Assembly (NCBI GenBank): GCA_964534945.1
Contig: CAZHSB010000004.1
Location: forward strand, 1-62,438
Source: CAZHFA01 sp964534945
GTDB taxonomy: Bacteria; Bdellovibrionota_C; UBA2361; CAKMMH01
DNA length: 62,438 nucleotides
Reading direction: 5' to 3'
Notes under the pieces: generated by a model
What the model was told of the DNA's origin: nothing
Databases searched by the model: none
Seen by the model: only the letters and a program-made list of their open reading frames with translations
Part shown: in pieces, positions 1-8,956 of the stretch
Layout of the letters: each line of letters opens with the position of its first letter
Position numbering within the stretch: position 1 is the first letter of the stretch
Program-made: the position numbers and the translations under genes

Positions 1-2
1 AA

Positions 3-563
3 ATAATAAAAGATAGCCAATCAAAATTAACAGATATTAATGAATGTATTTTATACATAGACGGATATTATCCACTAGAACTTGCAAAAAAAATGCATAA
101 AGTTATTTCAAAAGATGAAGATGCAAAGAAAATTAAAAATAATTTAACAGATTTATTTTTAGGAAAATCTTCCCCTTCCCTAATTCCTATAGATGTAAAC
201 TGGAAAGTGGAACAAAACTATATTGCAACTTTATATTATAAAATACTTTTCAAAGAAAATATTTTGGCTAGTTTAAGAAAAGCAAATTTTGAAGATGACG
301 ACGTAATAGAAATTTCAAAACTTATATATTCTGATGAAGTGGTTTCTAAAGCACTATTAATTGAAGATATGGCGCAAGATCAAGTTATCGATGAACAAGA
401 AATACAAATATTAAAAGAGATTATGCCATTAAGGCAAAAACGTTTTATGATGATTTTACGAGATTTCTTCAATAATTATTCAAGGCTTCCTAAAAAACTT
501 GAAGACTATATTGAGGAAAGTGATGAAATTAAAAAAATATTTCTTGGAAGTGATCCCGAATAA
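3..563 (+). CDS. Unknown protein, 5'-truncated by the window edge
   Basis: The reading frame is open from the first bases of the window to the TAA at 561-563, so the ATG at 93 is probably internal and the gene starts outside. The visible 187 or so residues are soluble, rich in Lys, Glu and Ile, and mostly helical in character, with no signal peptide or membrane segment. I recognise no catalytic motif and no family. It converges on hppA, with a 62-base gap filled by the hppA terminator. Function unknown. Confidence 0.75.
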   Translation: MIKDSQSKLTDINECILYIDGYYPLELAKKMHKVISKDEDAKKIKNNLTDLFLGKSSPSLIPIDVNWKVEQNYIATLYYKILFKENILASLRKANFEDDDVIEISKLIYSDEVVSKALLIEDMAQDQVIDEQEIQILKEIMPLRQKRFMMILRDFFNNYSRLPKKLEDYIEESDEIKKIFLGSDPE

Positions 564-597
564 TAAAAAAAAGGAAGAAAATAAAAATTTTCCTCCT
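564..597 (-). terminator. Rho-independent terminator of hppA
   Basis: On the minus strand an 11-bp stem (arms 587-597 and 572-582, one G.U pair, loop of four) is followed directly by a run of Us (As at 565-571 on the plus strand). It lies just past the hppA stop codon. Confidence 0.8.
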
Positions 598-625
598 CTA
601 ATCATTTCAAAATATCTTAAAAAGA

Positions 626-3043
626 TTAACTTTTGATTCTCATTCCATAAAAAGAACGATATACAAAGTATAATCCAACTACGAACAAAATTCCGCCTAT
701 CCATACTGCAACATCTGGCGCCTTAACGGCTATTTCAACAGCCAACAATCCAAAAAGAGTCGTAAATTTAATGATTGGATTAAGCGCTACAGACGAAGTG
801 TCTTTATATGGATCTCCGACAGTATCTCCCACAACTGTTGCTGCATGTAAATCAGTTCCTTTCTCTTTTAAGTCTACTTCAACAACTTTTTTGGCATTAT
901 CCCAAGCACCACCCGCATTTGCCATAAACAATGCTTGGAAAAGTCCAAAGACTGCAATTGAAATTAAATAACTAGCAAAGAACGTTGGATTAAAACATGC
1001 GAAAGCTAATGTCAAACTAAAGATTACACCGAAAATATTCATCATGCCTTTTTGTGCATACTGAGTACAAATCTTAACAACACCCTTTGATTCCTCAATA
1101 GATGCTCCCTTTGAATCTTCAAGCTTAATATTACGTTTAATATATTCAACTGCCCTATAAGCTCCTGTTGTAACAGCCTGCATTGAAGCGCCTGTAAACC
1201 AATAAATTACCGCACCTCCTGTCATAAGCCCTAAAAGAACTTGTGGTTTTAACAAATCAAGATTTAAATTCAACATTAAGATTATTGAAAAAATCATTGT
1301 AGTAGCACCAATAACCGCCGTCCCAATTAAAACTGGTTTTGCGGTAGCTTTAAATGTGTTTCCTGCTGAATCATTTTCTTCCAACAGTTCTTTTCCTCTC
1401 TCAAAATCTGGAGTAAAGCCAAAATCTCTCTCGATTTCTTCTTTTACACCTTTTATAGATTCTATTTGAGATAATTCAAAAACTGATTGGGCATTATCTG
1501 TAACGGGGCCATAAGAATCTACTGCAATTGTAACAGGTCCCATTCCCAAGAAACCAAAAGCTACTAAACCAAAAGCAAATACTTCTGGGTGAATCATATA
1601 AGCTCCTAATCCCTGTTGCGAAGCTAAATATGCTCCAAACATTAAAGCAACCATAATAATCCCTTTCCAAAATGCTGAAAAATTCCCTGCAACAAGTCCA
1701 GAAAGAATTGTAAGAGAAGCTCCACCTTCTTTTGACGCATTAACAATTTCATTTACGTGTATTGAACTTGACGAAGTAAATATTTTTGTAAACTCAGGAA
1801 TCAATGCAGCTGCAAGTGTTCCACAACTAATGATAGTTGAAAGCCATAGCCATGTAGTCCCCGCTAACAAGTCTCCAAGTAAAATATAACTTATCGCATA
1901 AGTAACAACTATTGATGTTAGAGATGTAATCCAAATTAAAGATGTAAGTGGAGATTCAAAATCGAACTTATCAGCATTCCTAAATTTACTTCCTGCATAA
2001 AAAGAATTTACTTTATAAGAAAGCATTGAAGTAAGAATCATCAGAATACGCATTGCGAAAATCCATACAATAAAAGTTCCTTGTAGCGTAAAAGTATTAT
2101 CAGCTAACTCTTTAACTCCTGCTTCGTTAAAATTAAAGCCAACTGCCAAAACAATAAAGCTTACTAATGCAACGCCAGTTACCCCATATGTTTCAAATCC
2201 ATCAGCCGTAGGCCCAACAGAGTCCCCTGCATTATCACCTGTACAATCTGCGATAACCCCTGGATTTCTTGGATCATCTTCACCAATATTAAAAACAATT
2301 TTCATTAAATCTGCACCAATATCAGCAATTTTTGTAAAAATACCACCACAAATTCTAAGTGCGGCAGCGCCCAAAGACTCTCCAATTGCAAAGCCTAAGA
2401 AACAAGAACCTGCATATTCTCCTGGCACAACTAGTAGTATAAAGAGCATCATTATAAGTTCAACAGAAATAAGCAAAACGCCTATCGACATCCCAGCACG
2501 AAGCGGATAATAATAAACAGGAAATGGCTTCCTTTTTAATGCAACAAATGATACTCTACTATTTGCATAAGTATTGATTCTAATACCAAACCACGCAACA
2601 CAATAAGAGCCCAAAATTCCCAATACTGAGCAAGCTACTATTAGCAATACTTGAGGAAATTCCATATCCTGTAAATGTAAAAAATAGTAAAACATGCAAG
2701 AAGCAATTATTATTTCCAACATAACAAGAAATTTCCCTTGCTGAAAAAGATATGTTTTACAAGTTTCATAAATTAAAGCAGAAACATCAGACATACTCTT
2801 ATGAGCAGGAAGTCTCTTGATTTTTAAAAATTCAACAATTCCAAAAATCAATCCACTAATACAAACAAGAACTCCAAACCATAAAATATTTATTCCTGAT
2901 ACATGATGCCCAAACATATTAAATGCGACATCAAGACTAGGAATCGGCAAATCAGCTTCTCCAGCATAAGAATTTATAGGATTAGCAATTCCACTAGCTA
3001 AAGCTAACATAAACAACCACAACGAATTAAGACGTTTTATCAT
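626..3043 (-). CDS. hppA: Membrane-bound pyrophosphate-energised ion pump (H+ or Na+ PPase)
   Basis: Polytopic membrane pyrophosphatase of about 16 helices; it hydrolyses PPi and pumps protons or sodium across the inner membrane. The substrate-site segments are clear: EDDPRNPGVIAD, then the Asp-rich GDNAGDSVGPTADGFETYG, a second conserved stretch VDSYGPVTDNAQ, and near the C-terminus GGAWDNAKK and GDTVGDPYKDTSS. In the GNT-x-K motif (GNTFKATAKP) a Lys sits where potassium-dependent enzymes have Ala, so potassium independence is inferred. At 805 residues it is longer than the usual 660-770, with an extra N-terminal segment. An AAGGA ribosome site precedes the ATG. The GDNAGDSVGP variant is the form I associate with Bacteroidetes-type pumps. 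Monocistronic, with its own terminator. Ion specificity cannot be read from sequence alone. Confidence 0.95.
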   Translation of the reverse strand: MIKRLNSLWLFMLALASGIANPINSYAGEADLPIPSLDVAFNMFGHHVSGINILWFGVLVCISGLIFGIVEFLKIKRLPAHKSMSDVSALIYETCKTYLFQQGKFLVMLEIIIASCMFYYFLHLQDMEFPQVLLIVACSVLGILGSYCVAWFGIRINTYANSRVSFVALKRKPFPVYYYPLRAGMSIGVLLISVELIMMLFILLVVPGEYAGSCFLGFAIGESLGAAALRICGGIFTKIADIGADLMKIVFNIGEDDPRNPGVIADCTGDNAGDSVGPTADGFETYGVTGVALVSFIVLAVGFNFNEAGVKELADNTFTLQGTFIVWIFAMRILMILTSMLSYKVNSFYAGSKFRNADKFDFESPLTSLIWITSLTSIVVTYAISYILLGDLLAGTTWLWLSTIISCGTLAAALIPEFTKIFTSSSSIHVNEIVNASKEGGASLTILSGLVAGNFSAFWKGIIMVALMFGAYLASQQGLGAYMIHPEVFAFGLVAFGFLGMGPVTIAVDSYGPVTDNAQSVFELSQIESIKGVKEEIERDFGFTPDFERGKELLEENDSAGNTFKATAKPVLIGTAVIGATTMIFSIILMLNLNLDLLKPQVLLGLMTGGAVIYWFTGASMQAVTTGAYRAVEYIKRNIKLEDSKGASIEESKGVVKICTQYAQKGMMNIFGVIFSLTLAFACFNPTFFASYLISIAVFGLFQALFMANAGGAWDNAKKVVEVDLKEKGTDLHAATVVGDTVGDPYKDTSSVALNPIIKFTTLFGLLAVEIAVKAPDVAVWIGGILFVVGLYFVYRSFYGMRIKS

Positions 3044-3119
3044 GACTTCTTATCCTTTTTTTATTTATTAAAATATAACTTATCTTTAAATTAAAAAATT
3101 TTACACAAGGTCAAACAAT

Positions 3120-3225
3120 AAAAGAAAAGAGGTATCTGAGAAAAAACTTTGCCTTACTAGTGACACAAAACGACTCACGCCACAACACCAAAAGCCTCTA
3201 TCTTTTCTCAAATACCTCACCGATC
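3120..3225 (-). ncRNA. Candidate structured small RNA or hppA leader element
   Basis: The 314-base gap between rsmE and hppA holds a long hairpin: 3212-3218 pairs with 3129-3135 (7 bp) and 3203-3209 with 3138-3144 (7 bp), separated by a 2x2 internal loop. The roughly 58-base interior is less AT-rich than its surroundings. On the minus strand the helix is followed by a U-rich stretch (UUUUCUUUU), so a minus-strand transcript is favoured. It could be a free small RNA or an element in the hppA leader. It matches no RNA family I can name; it is too short for 6S RNA and lacks the SRP RNA tetraloop region. The rest of the gap shows nothing. Confidence 0.4.
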
Positions 3226-3357
3226 TACTATCTATCATATGAAAAACTATAATATACATTAAACAAATGTAATCTTATGTAAAACTCTCAAAAAAAATTC
3301 TCAAAAACTATGCTATATAGTAAACTCTTTTCACCCCGTTTCTGTCAATAGAAATTT

Positions 3358-4062
3358 TTATAAAATTTTCCCCAATAAATACGTTGTTGCAATTTCTACG
3401 CGCAAAATCCGCTCTCCAAGGCTAACGCTTCTAAATAATTTTTCATGAAAATATTTAACTTCTTTATCAGTCCAACCACTTTCTGGACCAATTGCTATGC
3501 AATCGACATCGCGAAAATCTCTAAACTCTATTTCTGATAAATTCTGAGTATCAGCAACAACGCAACACTTTCTAGAAAATTCTTTTGTATTAAAATACTT
3601 GTATATTGAGGAATAAATTTCTATATTCGGAAAAATAGTATCTCCCGTTTGCTCCATAGCTAATAAACATTCTTTCTTAATATTTTCTTGAGATAACGAC
3701 GTCGACTGAATATAACTTTTAGGAATATTCTCTCCCCTAACAAAGCTTACATCTTTTATTCCCAAACTCGTAGCAATATGAATTATTTTTTTATTAGTCT
3801 GTGGACGACAAATTGATACTACTAACTCAATATCTTTTTTTTTCATCGGCAAAATTGATAAATCAATATCAAACATTGCAGAATCATCGGAAATTTTTTT
3901 TAATATTCCCTTTCCTCTATTTCCACCTACAACACCAATATTTATTTCTTGATTTTCTTTAAAAATAAATCTTTTTTTTAAATCTTCTAATCTATCATGA
4001 GAAATAATTGCACAAGATTTGTCAGCACTTACTTCATTTTCATTAAAGAGCAAAAAATTCAT
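3358..4062 (-). CDS. rsmE: 16S rRNA (uracil-1498-N3)-methyltransferase
   Basis: SPOUT-class RNA methyltransferase that methylates N3 of U1498 in 16S rRNA with SAM. The C-terminal knot motifs are present: IGPESGWTDKE (usually GPEGGW) and LGERILRVEIATTYL. The N-terminal half is the PUA-like domain. I choose ATG at 4062, immediately after the upstream stop, over an in-frame GTG at 4074 that would overlap the lipoprotein gene; this gives 234 residues, normal for the family. Last gene of a three-gene operon with the lipoprotein and DUF192 genes. Confidence 0.9.
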   Translation of the reverse strand: MNFLLFNENEVSADKSCAIISHDRLEDLKKRFIFKENQEINIGVVGGNRGKGILKKISDDSAMFDIDLSILPMKKKDIELVVSICRPQTNKKIIHIATSLGIKDVSFVRGENIPKSYIQSTSLSQENIKKECLLAMEQTGDTIFPNIEIYSSIYKYFNTKEFSRKCCVVADTQNLSEIEFRDFRDVDCIAIGPESGWTDKEVKYFHEKLFRSVSLGERILRVEIATTYLLGKIL

Positions 4063-4063
4063 T

Positions 4064-4387
4064 TTATTCTTCACATTCTACAGGACAACTTGGCATATCG
4101 TCCGTGCAAATACAAGGCTTTTCTTTATTTGCTTTTTCTTTCACAATAAGCTTGTTTTTCATATCTTTTGTGAACGTCTCATTACCTTTTGGAGATTTAC
4201 ACTTTGGAGGAAAAGTTTTTAAGATTATTCCTCCCGCCTTAACGCAACTTTCATAATCAACGATTTCTGCTTTATTATTTTTTGGTTGAATTTTCTGCTC
4301 AGCTTCTTCATTTTTTTCTAAACAAGCAAAACAAGAAGTAGAAACAATAAACATCAACATAACAAAAACATTAAATCTATATTTCAT
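4064..4387 (-). CDS. Small Cys-rich lipoprotein
   Basis: 107 residues. The N-terminus is a signal sequence ending in a lipobox-like SCFAC (candidate acyl-Cys22), so export and lipidation are inferred. The mature part carries a C-x3-GG-x(n)-PP-x-C-x3-KG pattern around residues 48-70, a motif seen in several small secreted Gram-negative proteins, then a Cys-dense tail (CICTDDMPSCPVEC) that could form disulfides or bind metal. Lies 12 bases after the DUF192 gene and directly before rsmE. Function unknown. Confidence 0.75.
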   Translation of the reverse strand: MKYRFNVFVMLMFIVSTSCFACLEKNEEAEQKIQPKNNKAEIVDYESCVKAGGIILKTFPPKCKSPKGNETFTKDMKNKLIVKEKANKEKPCICTDDMPSCPVECEE

Positions 4388-4399
4388 ATAAATACCCTT

Positions 4400-4924
4400 T
4401 TATCTAATAATCCTTAATTTATCCCCAACCCTTATATTATATTTTTTCGCTGTAAAAGCCGAAAGCTCCACAGCATATCTTGACTTGCCATTGATATAAT
4501 ATCTTTTTGTATCATCAAGAGGAATCATATTTTCAACAATTCCGACAATTTTATAATCTTTATTTAAAAAGACAAGGTCAAGCGGGATATATGTATTTTT
4601 CATCCAAAACACTAGATTTTCGTCTTTATCATAAACAAAGATCATTCCATCATCTTCTTTTAATTCTTTTACAAACATCAGCCCTCTTTCTCTAAGGCTT
4701 GAAGTATTTGCAACTTTTAAATTAAAAGTTTTTATACTTTGACCATTTTTATCTATAAATTCCGCCTTTATTAATCCAAATGGATAAATATCTTTTCCAA
4801 CATAAAAATAGCATAAAATAATCGTAATAATGAAAAGTATCATTATTAAAAATCCATTATTCTTTCTTTTTTTATTAGTAAAATTTAAAATTTTCATATT
4901 TTTACGAACCTTTTCGTCGCTCAT
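4400..4924 (-). CDS. DUF192 family protein, membrane-anchored
   Basis: 174 residues: a short basic cytoplasmic N-terminus, one membrane segment around residues 24-42, then a DUF192 (COG1430) domain shown by the typical LRERGLMF, DDGMIFVY and FWMKNTYIPLDLVFL blocks. The family is exported and of unclear biochemical role. First gene of the operon with the lipoprotein and rsmE. An internal ATG at 4897 (residue 10) is an alternative start; neither has a strong ribosome site. Confidence 0.85.
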   Translation of the reverse strand: MSDEKVRKNMKILNFTNKKRKNNGFLIMILFIITIILCYFYVGKDIYPFGLIKAEFIDKNGQSIKTFNLKVANTSSLRERGLMFVKELKEDDGMIFVYDKDENLVFWMKNTYIPLDLVFLNKDYKIVGIVENMIPLDDTKRYYINGKSRYAVELSAFTAKKYNIRVGDKLRIIR

Positions 4925-5033
4925 TTTCGATATATTTTTAGGAAACGTGCATTTTCACTTGGAAAAAATTTTATTACATGTTAGCATTTTCAAAGTTTCT
5001 TTGTAAATATCTGTTTTATTTGAAAGGAATCGC

Positions 5034-7424
5034 ATGAAAAAAACAAATTATGGGTTTAGTCTCCTTGAATTCGTTATAACCTTGCCTGTTACGTTGCTTT
5101 TTCTATTTGGCACAACAGATATGATGCGGGTGATGAGCGCACAGACTGCGATTGATAGCGGAACTGAAAGCGCTCTTAGATGCCTCTCTCCAATTAACGG
5201 AGATTGTAATAAAGAGGTGTCAGACAATTACACAAAAATGTATGATGTTTTTTCCCTTAATCAAACTAATTCTTATTTGATTGATAGATATAGGTTCTCT
5301 GCTACCGCAAACACATTAAAAGCAAATCAATATGAAACTAAAGCTACTGCCAATATTTTAAAATCTGGAACTTTGAAATTAAAAAAATTTCAAACTGCTT
5401 ACAATGAGCTTTCTTATAAGGCAAATTTAGAAGCAAAATTTTTACTAATGACCCAGAGTCTTCCTCAAATCATAGGAGATGCAGTTACATTAGAAAATCA
5501 AAGATTTGTTTTAAAAGATAATAAAAATATAAAATATACACCAACCATAGAAAATTCTTCTAATTTCTCAATGACAATTGCAAAAAACGAAAATGAGGCT
5601 AAAAGTTTTAAAGAGATTGAGTTTTCCATTCCCGCAATAGAAGGTTGCGATCCAACACTGCCTTGTTTTTTAGCATCAGATATTGATAAAAACAATTTAA
5701 AAGAAAAAACTCCAAATTATGGGAAGACTTGCCCCAATGCATTTTCTTGGAAAGACGGAGATACTTTTGGCGCAAATAACGAATATACATATCAAAAACT
5801 TGAAAACGCAAAAATAGCTTGTGAAAAAACTCCCATATTATTATTTATTGAGGGAGATTCATCAATAGCAGGTGATGATTCTGCAAAAGTTGATATTGAA
5901 ATTACTAATAGCAATGGAAAAATTTTGCGTGATCTTGGTGGACGAGTTTTTGATAAAAACTCGAGTGCTTCTCTTGTAGCGCGAGGTGCCGAAAAAGAAA
6001 GTTATTCTGATACACTTAAAAATAGATATGGAGATGGCGAAATTTCTTTTCACCAAGCAATACAACTTAACTATAACAAAACATATAAGATAAGATTTAA
6101 GTTAAAAAGATTAAATAATTCTTATAATAGCAAAGTAACCTGGACATTTAAGAAATTAAAAATTTTTACCCCTCAATATGCACTGATGACTTTGGAGGAT
6201 CAATGTCAAAATGAAGTATTCTTATCAACCCCTCAAGATCAATTAGTAAATGAATGCAACGCACAAAATGTTTCTAAAAAAGCAAAGATGAATTTGGATT
6301 TTAAGGTAAGTACTTATGGAAAAGGAACACCTAGTAAAAAAATAATCTATGGCGATTGTTCTTTGGGAAAGGAATCAAAAGAAGAAATCTTAAAGAAAAA
6401 TAATGTTAATGTTGCCCTTCTTGAAGCGTTTGTTGAGACAGATCCAAAAGCTTGTAATAAGTTTGAAGACGTAAAATATAATTGTTCAACAAATTTTGGA
6501 ACTAAAGATAAAAGCAAATACAAAGATCTTTGTCCAGCAACAGATATTATTTCAAACTATGTATGGAAAGATTTTTATACTCCATCTACAAACATAGCTG
6601 ATTTTTCTTTAGAAAAAATAGATCTTGGAAATATTACTTGGAACAAAGAAAATTGTAATGATACTAAAGAATATCTACAAAATGATTGGAAAACATATAA
6701 CGATCTATCATTAAAAACAAGTAAAATAGGCTCTACATTTGTAAGTTTAGATAATGATAAATTTTGCGAAAACTTAGACAAAATAAAATCTAACTATTCT
6801 TGCGCTGATTTTTCTTTTGAAACAGAAACAGTGATACCTAAAACATCAGAGCAATTACAAACGCTTTTAAGTGGAACACATGAGGGTATGAAATGTAGTT
6901 GGGAAAACGATAATTGGAAAAACATCGTATATCAAGAAATTTTAGCAAACTGGGATTTCACAAATAATTCTTGTTTTGATATGAGAATTTCAAGATCTGG
7001 GGCAAAAGCGTCAGATGAACTTCCGTCTGATGATTGTTCAACTTATCTTTTGTCTAGCAATCAGTCAAAAGAAGATAAAAAATTCCTTGGAAATTTCGCA
7101 GAAAATTCATTTCCATCAGAATGTAATGAAACTTTAAAAACGTGTAATTATGTTTTTACTGGCTTTAAAAATAAAGTAGCAATACAACAAAAAGATGAGG
7201 AAAAAAATTTAAAAAATGCAAAGATTGTAGCATCAAACAACATACACAAGCTTTTTCCTAACTCTAAAGAAAATTGTGATGATATTTATTGTGTAAATTT
7301 CATCGCAAAAGAAACATCAGACAAAGTATTTTTCGATTCAAAAATAAATGTTCCAATTTATACATTGTTTGGAAAAACTGTACAAATAAGCTCTGGATCA
7401 TCAAAAGATAAAGAATTATTTTAA
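5034..7424 (+). CDS. Giant pilin/TadE-like exported Cys-rich protein
   Basis: 796 residues. The N-terminus KKTNYGFSLLEFVITLPV looks like a prepilin-peptidase site: Gly7 then Phe8 with Glu at +5 and a hydrophobic helix. The following TTDMMRVMSAQTAIDSGTESALRCL resembles TadE/TadG pilus-associated proteins. The rest, about 750 residues, is hydrophilic and has many Cys spaced as pairs, consistent with a disulfide-bonded, surface-exposed domain. TadE and type IV pilins are normally under 250 residues, so this is a pilin-like anchor on a large body. A good GAAAGGAA site precedes the ATG. No pilus assembly genes are nearby. Function unknown; a tip or minor pilin role is inference. Confidence 0.75.
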   Translation: MKKTNYGFSLLEFVITLPVTLLFLFGTTDMMRVMSAQTAIDSGTESALRCLSPINGDCNKEVSDNYTKMYDVFSLNQTNSYLIDRYRFSATANTLKANQYETKATANILKSGTLKLKKFQTAYNELSYKANLEAKFLLMTQSLPQIIGDAVTLENQRFVLKDNKNIKYTPTIENSSNFSMTIAKNENEAKSFKEIEFSIPAIEGCDPTLPCFLASDIDKNNLKEKTPNYGKTCPNAFSWKDGDTFGANNEYTYQKLENAKIACEKTPILLFIEGDSSIAGDDSAKVDIEITNSNGKILRDLGGRVFDKNSSASLVARGAEKESYSDTLKNRYGDGEISFHQAIQLNYNKTYKIRFKLKRLNNSYNSKVTWTFKKLKIFTPQYALMTLEDQCQNEVFLSTPQDQLVNECNAQNVSKKAKMNLDFKVSTYGKGTPSKKIIYGDCSLGKESKEEILKKNNVNVALLEAFVETDPKACNKFEDVKYNCSTNFGTKDKSKYKDLCPATDIISNYVWKDFYTPSTNIADFSLEKIDLGNITWNKENCNDTKEYLQNDWKTYNDLSLKTSKIGSTFVSLDNDKFCENLDKIKSNYSCADFSFETETVIPKTSEQLQTLLSGTHEGMKCSWENDNWKNIVYQEILANWDFTNNSCFDMRISRSGAKASDELPSDDCSTYLLSSNQSKEDKKFLGNFAENSFPSECNETLKTCNYVFTGFKNKVAIQQKDEEKNLKNAKIVASNNIHKLFPNSKENCDDIYCVNFIAKETSDKVFFDSKINVPIYTLFGKTVQISSGSSKDKELF

Positions 7425-7545
7425 AAGAAAGATTACGACAACTCTATAATGTTCATTATGAAGATAAAAGAATTTATATTGTCAAAATATAAAACATCAT
7501 TACAATATATAATGTTTTTATGTTTTTAAACAGGATTATATTCTT

Positions 7546-8478
7546 ATGGAAACATCTTCAAAAATATACGTTGCTGGGCATAGAGGACTTGTTGGTTCTG
7601 CTATTGTTAGAAATTTAAAAGAGCATGGTTTTAATAATATTGTGACTAGAACTCATAAAGAAATGGATTTAACAAACCAATCTTTAGTTGAAAAATTTTT
7701 TAAGAAAGAACGTCCTGAGTATGTTTTTGTTGCAGCTGCAAAAGTTGGTGGAATTTTATTTAATCAAGAATGCCAAGCAGATTTTCTATCAGAAAATCTT
7801 AGTATTGCGACAAATGTTTTAAATTCTGCAGCAAAATATGATGTAAAAAAATTATTATATCTTGGAAGCTCTTGTATATACCCAAGAATGGCACCTCAAC
7901 CAATAAAAGAAGAATATCTTCTTTCTGGTCCATTAGAACCAACAAACGAAGGATATGCTTTGGCGAAGATTGCAGGATTAAAATTGTGTGAAAAATTTAA
8001 TACTCAATATGGAAAGCATTTTATCGCTGTAATGCCTACTAATCTTTATGGCCCACATGATAACTACCACCCAGAACATTCTCATGTAATCCCAGGACTT
8101 ATTAGAAAATTTCATGAAGCAAAAGTTCAACATAAAGATTCTGTTACAATTTGGGGAACAGGAAAACCTCTTAGAGAATTTTTATATATTGATGATTTAG
8201 CAGAAGCGCTTTTTGTTTTAATGCAAAAGTATAATGGACCTTCTATTGTCAATATTGGAACTGGAAAGGATTGCACAATAAAAGAAATTGCTGAGAAAAT
8301 AAAAAATGTTGTAGGGTTTGATGGAGAAATTCTTTTTGACGAGACGAAGCCAGATGGTATGCCACGAAAATTATTAAATATTGAAAAAATTTCATCTTAT
8401 GGCTGGAAGCCACAGGTATCATTAAATGATGGATTAGAAAAAAGCTATAAATGGGCTGTAAAAGAAAAAATTATCTAG
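7546..8478 (+). CDS. fcl: GDP-L-fucose synthase
   Basis: Extended short-chain dehydrogenase that epimerises and reduces GDP-4-keto-6-deoxymannose to GDP-L-fucose using NADPH. The N-terminal Rossmann motif is GHRGLVGSA (residues 11-19). The catalytic set is visible: Ser109 in YLGSSCIYP, Tyr137 and Lys141 in YALAK. 310 residues, close to the family norm of about 320. No gmd (GDP-mannose dehydratase) or glycosyltransferase is adjacent. The product would feed fucosylated surface glycans. Confidence 0.95.
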   Translation: METSSKIYVAGHRGLVGSAIVRNLKEHGFNNIVTRTHKEMDLTNQSLVEKFFKKERPEYVFVAAAKVGGILFNQECQADFLSENLSIATNVLNSAAKYDVKKLLYLGSSCIYPRMAPQPIKEEYLLSGPLEPTNEGYALAKIAGLKLCEKFNTQYGKHFIAVMPTNLYGPHDNYHPEHSHVIPGLIRKFHEAKVQHKDSVTIWGTGKPLREFLYIDDLAEALFVLMQKYNGPSIVNIGTGKDCTIKEIAEKIKNVVGFDGEILFDETKPDGMPRKLLNIEKISSYGWKPQVSLNDGLEKSYKWAVKEKII

Positions 8479-8519
8479 TTTTATTTATTATAATACTTTT
8501 TTAATTCGTTAAAAATCTC

Positions 8520-8547
8520 TTGACATCAAAGAAATTTGTGATAGATT
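8520..8547 (+). promoter_or_regulatory. Promoter driving the structured RNA
   Basis: TTGACA at 8520-8525, 16-base spacer, TAGATT at 8542-8547. The predicted start falls at about 8554, exactly at the base of the long terminal helix of the RNA. There is no ORF downstream. Confidence 0.6.
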
Positions 8548-8554
8548 GAGCGCC

Positions 8555-8830
8555 GTCGGTAGGAGTTATTTAAAGGTTACAGAAAAAAAGAGCCATTTCT
8601 TACTTCAATGTGATTTCCTAATGCGTTTTCATTGAAGGACAGAGTAAAAATCTTATGTTTGATTAGATTACTTTTTTCTTAATTTGCTTAATTTTTACTT
8701 GAAATGGCTCTTTTTTCTTTATTAGATAGCGTTGTTTCAGGTGCGAGTTTTTATTTAAAGGTTGTAACTAGTTGTTTTTTTGAATGTTTTATCTTTTTAT
8801 CAATAGTGTTTTTCTTCAACTCCTACTGAC
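8555..8830 (+). ncRNA. Unassigned structured RNA, about 276 nt, branched
   Basis: No ORF, but an unusually complete set of nested helices. P1: 8555-8567 pairs with 8818-8830 (13 bp, one G.U) and closes the whole molecule. P2: 8584-8599 pairs with 8701-8716 (16 bp, perfect). Inside P2 are two hairpins, P3 8603-8610/8630-8637 (8 bp) and P4 8643-8651/8691-8699 (9 bp), giving a three-way junction. A 5-bp helix 8576-8580/8764-8768 can sit between P1 and P2. A 13-base direct repeat TTATTTAAAGGTT (8566-8578 and 8751-8763) flanks P2. A consensus-like promoter ends at the 5' edge of P1. It lacks the conserved sequences of RNase P RNA, tmRNA, SRP RNA and is too long for 6S RNA. A transposon relic with 13-bp terminal repeats is the main alternative; I see no target duplication or transposase. 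Confidence 0.65.
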
Positions 8831-8956
8831 ACTCATTTTTAACCATCAAATCTTTATTAAATTTCAAATCAATACTGTTAAAATTCTTTAAATAGAAGAA
8901 TTCTTTAAAAATACTAAAAATTTTTTTGACTAAACTTTCTAAAAAGCATACTCTTA

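Noticed and set aside
3120..3225. 6S RNA or SRP RNA assignment for the hairpin before hppA.
   Set aside because: About 100 nt is too short for 6S, and the SRP domain IV loop sequence is absent.
8555..8830. Miniature transposon (MITE) with 13-bp terminal inverted repeats.
   Set aside because: No target-site duplication at the ends, a promoter abuts one end, and the interior has its own nested perfect helices; kept only as the alternative to a structured RNA.
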